A stretch of DNA of 64,000 nucleotides from Tetrahymena elliotti 4EA. Taxonomy: Eukaryota; Ciliophora; Oligohymenophorea; Hymenostomatida; Tetrahymenidae. A program made the position numbers and the translations under genes. Position 1 is the stretch's first letter. Each line of letters starts with the position of its first letter. The stretch is taken from positions 1,860,001 through 1,924,000 of the forward strand of contig JH720293.1 of the NCBI GenBank assembly GCA_000231825.2, written 5' to 3'. The notes beneath the pieces were generated by a model. The model was not told where the DNA came from. It did not search any database and saw only the letters and a list, made by a program, of their open reading frames with translations. Shown piece after piece: positions 60,692 to 64,000 of the stretch.

Positions 60692-63600
60692 TCATTAGTA
60701 TATATTATTTCTTTTTGCAACTGTTGAGTAGTCATTTTATAATTATTTGAGCTACTGGTTGTAAAATTCAATCATAGTTTCCTACCTACGTTGCATTTAA
60801 ATAATTTTTTCTTAATATATATTTAGTTCTTACTAGCATAATTTTTAAAGCCTTTCCATTTCAAGTTAATTAGACATAGATTCTTGGCTCCTCCAGTGAT
60901 TTATTTTTTCTGTTTTTTCATTATTATCTTATTAAAGAGTTTTAATTTCTTCACACAATGAATCAATAGTTTCTTGCATTCTGTCTTTTTCTGATTTTGT
61001 TCTTTTTTGATCTAATTGAAATTCAATAATTTTCTCATTACTTTTTTATATTTCTAATTGTAAGTTGTTATTCTTTTTTTTTAATTCATTAATTTCTGAT
61101 TTCATACTTTTAGAGAGCTAGTTATTTTTATCTTACAATTGCTATATGCTTTCAGACTCTTATTTTTATCTAGCAGTATTTTATTTAGTTGACTCAGTTA
61201 TTTACTGTTTTAATTATTTTATCTACTCAGCTAAATTACTTTTTTCATTTTAGCATGTTTTCAAATCAGATAAAACTCCTTAACTATACATTTAAATTGC
61301 TATTATAGAATCCTCATAATTATCTTTCAAAGAGCATATGCTCCTAGTAAACTGTATTTTAAGGCTCTCTTTTTGTTATTAAGAAATAAAAATTATTTAT
61401 TTTTAACTTTATTTTTACTTTACCTTATTCTAGTCTAATTGAATCTAAAATTTGAATAAAAGCTTCCTTTAGTTTTTGCTTGCAAATTTAAAATCTTTGC
61501 TTATACACTTCTAGATCGCGATATGCATTGTTAATTTATTCATCTTTTTATCTAATGCTTTACTTCAAATCTGTACTTTACTCTTCCAAGTTTTAGATTT
61601 GTCTCTTTCTGACTTCTTCGTTTATCTTTAAATCTTGAACTTCTTCTTTCAATTTTTCAACTTTTTAAACTTTATCTTCCAATTAAATTTGGTAATTTTT
61701 TAATTCTATCTAAAGTTAACTGATTGCAGAAGATTTTTCTTAGGTATTACTGTTATTTTATTAAATTTATTATACAAGTTTTTCATTTAACTTAGTGTTT
61801 TCATCCCTAAGTGACTAGATTTATTCCTTAGACTCTTTTTTATATTCATTAAATAGCTCAATTTAAATTTTCATTTATTCATTTTCTTTTTCTAATCTCA
61901 TATTTAATAATTTATAGTCATTAACCTAAGAGTATAGAGATGCCTGAATTTATTCAGTATCATTTTTGATTGTAGATAGTTCTTCCTCAGTAAAATTAAG
62001 TTTCTCAAAAAGCCTCTCATACATATTCTGCTAATTTTAATATTCTTCTTTCTTAATTTCTAATTTCTTTTAAATGTCATTTCTCTCCTTTTCCAAAATG
62101 TCAAAATTCTTTTGAATCTACCTCTTTTCATTGACTGCCTGATCTTTATCTCTTTGAATCACATTAAATCTCTAGTTTAAAGCTAATAAAAATAAGAATA
62201 ACTAGCTAAATTTACATCAACTTTAATTAATAATTACATTCTGAATCTAACTTTAAGCTCTCATATTACTTTTTAATTTTTTCATACTCAATTTCCTATT
62301 TACCTATTTGCTCTTTTTTAAAAAATTAAGTTAAAAATTATGAAACCAAGTAAAAAAATACTTTTTAAGGCTACAATTTGCTCTTCTAAAGCATCATTCT
62401 TTTCAGTTAAATTTGAAATTGTGTAATTTTATTGATTAAGAGCAAATTAATTTTCTGTTTTAACAGAAGCTAATTCTTATTTCAGTTTTTCATTTTCGAT
62501 TTTAACAAGAGAAAAATCATTATTTTAATAGAAGTTATTTTAAATTTATTTATTCTAAATCACTAAATCCTGCATTTGTTCATCAAATTTCTTTTGCATT
62601 TCATATTCTCTTTTCTTTAACTTTTGTATTTCTTAATCGTACTAAGACTTAGTTTGCTTTAATTACTTTTCAAATTGTTCAGTCAAATCTTGTCTCAATT
62701 TTATCTTCTATTCTTCCTATTAATATAAAAATAATTCATTATTTATCAATCAATATAGCTTTATTATTACTAAACTGGCATTCATCTTCTAAAGATTGTT
62801 TGCTAAATCAGTCTATTGCTACTATAACAAATATTCATAATGATCTTTATTAATTTAAATTTATTCAGTCAGATTTCTTTTATCGTTTCTATGTTATTCC
62901 AATAAAAAGTTTGCTTCTTGCTCCATTTCTTGCAGCTTTATTTCGTACTCATTCAATTTACCCTCCAAGTACTATTTTTTCTGTTTATGCTTCTTTTTAA
63001 ACTATTTAAGTTTCTCTTATGCTTCGTTAATTTAAAGATTTGAAATCTTTTTAATTTAAACAATTATATTAAACTAATGTCCTTCTTTAAATAAAAAATG
63101 TTCTTACATTTTATGATGATTCTAGTTCATTTTTTAGTCTATTTTCCAATTAATTTGAGCTTTTTTAGATTTGCTAAACTTATAAATTAAGTTTTTTATT
63201 TTCTTCTTGCAACATTCTATTAGCTTTCTTTTAATTGAAAATCTCCTCTTCCTAAGTTGAAAAGGCTTAAATTTACTAATTTAACTTCGATTATAGCTCA
63301 CTAAGCTGCATTTTAATACTTTGTATTTCTTAGTCTTTTATTATCAATATTTAAGGATCTATAAACTATGATTAATTTTTAGAGAAGCTATTTTCTATTG
63401 AAGCTTATGCAATTTGTTATTCCTAATACTAGTTCTTATCAACAATTTATCTTTGTAATTCATTAATTATGGCATTTTTATTTTCAATAGATGACTCAAG
63501 ATTTTTGACTTTTTATTTATTAGATTAACTTATTTAATCCTATTAGTTGCTCAATCTATCAATTTCATTTTATAATTATACTAGCTAACTTTCATATTGT

Positions 63601-64000
63601 TAAATATCAGTGGCGTATTTAATTTTTAAATCTTCTTATTAACTCTACAATTAGTTGAAGGCATCATCTAATAGCTAATAATCATTTTTAATCTTAGAAT
63701 ATTGAATAGATAACTTCTCAATTACACTTTCTTTATCATCATTCATGCATTCCTAGATAATTTCCTTAATCCTAACTTAAACAAACTCTACACTTGTCTT
63801 ATCCTTTTTCAACGTATCAATTAACTCATCATTCAACAATCTATCACAAATTTACTTAATTGTTTATTCATATTACTCTATTCTCATCTGAAATGTTTAT
63901 TTTAAAGTTTAGTAAATCTCTTGAGATTACTAAAGCATACCATCTCCTCTAAAATCTAACTTTCCATTTTTCTTAGAATCACTTTAGAATGTACCTCTAA
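60692..64000 (-). CDS. long coiled-coil protein, 5' end outside window
   Basis: The gene stops at TGA 60692-60694 and runs off the right edge still open, so its start is not seen. At least five short introns are present, near 61381-61435, 62183-62240, 62310-62360, 62719-62775 and 63050-63110. The visible protein is about 1000 residues. It is nearly all heptad-rich coiled coil of Gln, Glu, Lys, Leu and Ile (for example QQYESQLVQLQNEIDRLSNQ). It ends in a less regular basic tail (MQRRQETMIEFYNQQL). Proteins of this form serve as centriolar, basal-body or cytoskeletal scaffolds, but nothing here picks one. The first visible residues contain KLDFRGDGMLQQ, which may be a folded N-terminal part. 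Confidence 0.8.

Noticed and set aside
1..64000. Bacterial-style operons, Shine-Dalgarno sites, CRISPR arrays
   Set aside because: Introns, the TAA/TAG-as-Gln code and AT-rich intergenic spacing show a ciliate nuclear genome; no array-like spaced repeats were seen.

Overview
The window reads as macronuclear DNA of a ciliate, most likely Tetrahymena. It is strongly AT-rich, and every convincing gene reads through TAA and TAG. Gln falls at those codons inside conserved motifs, and genes end only at TGA. Introns are short (about 40-110 nt), AT-rich and usually GTA...AG. Intergenic stretches are almost pure A/T. No tRNA, rRNA, telomere, CRISPR or operon was seen. Gene models below were spliced by hand. 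For nearly all of them the exon lengths sum to an exact multiple of three.

Layout. 1-89: 3' end of a + gene. 518-1959 +: lipoate-protein ligase. 2158-2616 +: small putative ORF. 2788-3562 -: PUB-domain protein. 3936-5590 -: multi-pass membrane protein. 5591-8138: long AT desert with a degenerate element. 8139-10084 +: Q/S-rich protein of unknown role. 10731-13833 -: acyloxyacyl hydrolase. 15850-17140 +: membrane-anchored RBR ubiquitin ligase. 18105-21174 -: coiled coil fused to a mitochondrial-carrier domain. 21617-24197 -: FHA-SAM-PP2C phosphatase. 24777-25202 -: mitochondrial ribosomal protein bS6m. 26154-29438 -: second, long PP2C.

30450-31359: a degenerate element related to the one near 7.3 kb, plus a small putative spliced gene. 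31838-32485 - and 33229-35237 -: unrecognised proteins. 35826-38044 +: leucine-rich-repeat gene with one repeat per exon. 39075-40574 +: J-domain membrane protein. 41589-43404 + and 44648-45250 +: two secreted-type single-pass membrane proteins. 46113-52467 -: FANCM/MPH1-type helicase with a very long low-complexity tail. 54466-57138 +: intronless N/Q-rich protein. 58026-59659 -: EF-hand-like protein. 60692-64000 -: long coiled-coil protein, cut by the window end.

The genes look like independent eukaryotic transcription units, not a cluster serving one pathway. Themes that recur are mitochondria (lipoylation, bS6m, carrier fold, possibly the J protein), protein phosphorylation and ubiquitin signalling (two PP2Cs, an RBR ligase, a PUB protein), and DNA repair (FANCM). 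Predation on bacteria may explain the LPS-deacylating hydrolase. The most unusual items are the coiled-coil/SLC25 fusion, the FHA-SAM-PP2C combination, the phase-2 exon-per-repeat LRR gene with an apparent 1-nt frameshift, and two related degenerate fragments about 23 kb apart.
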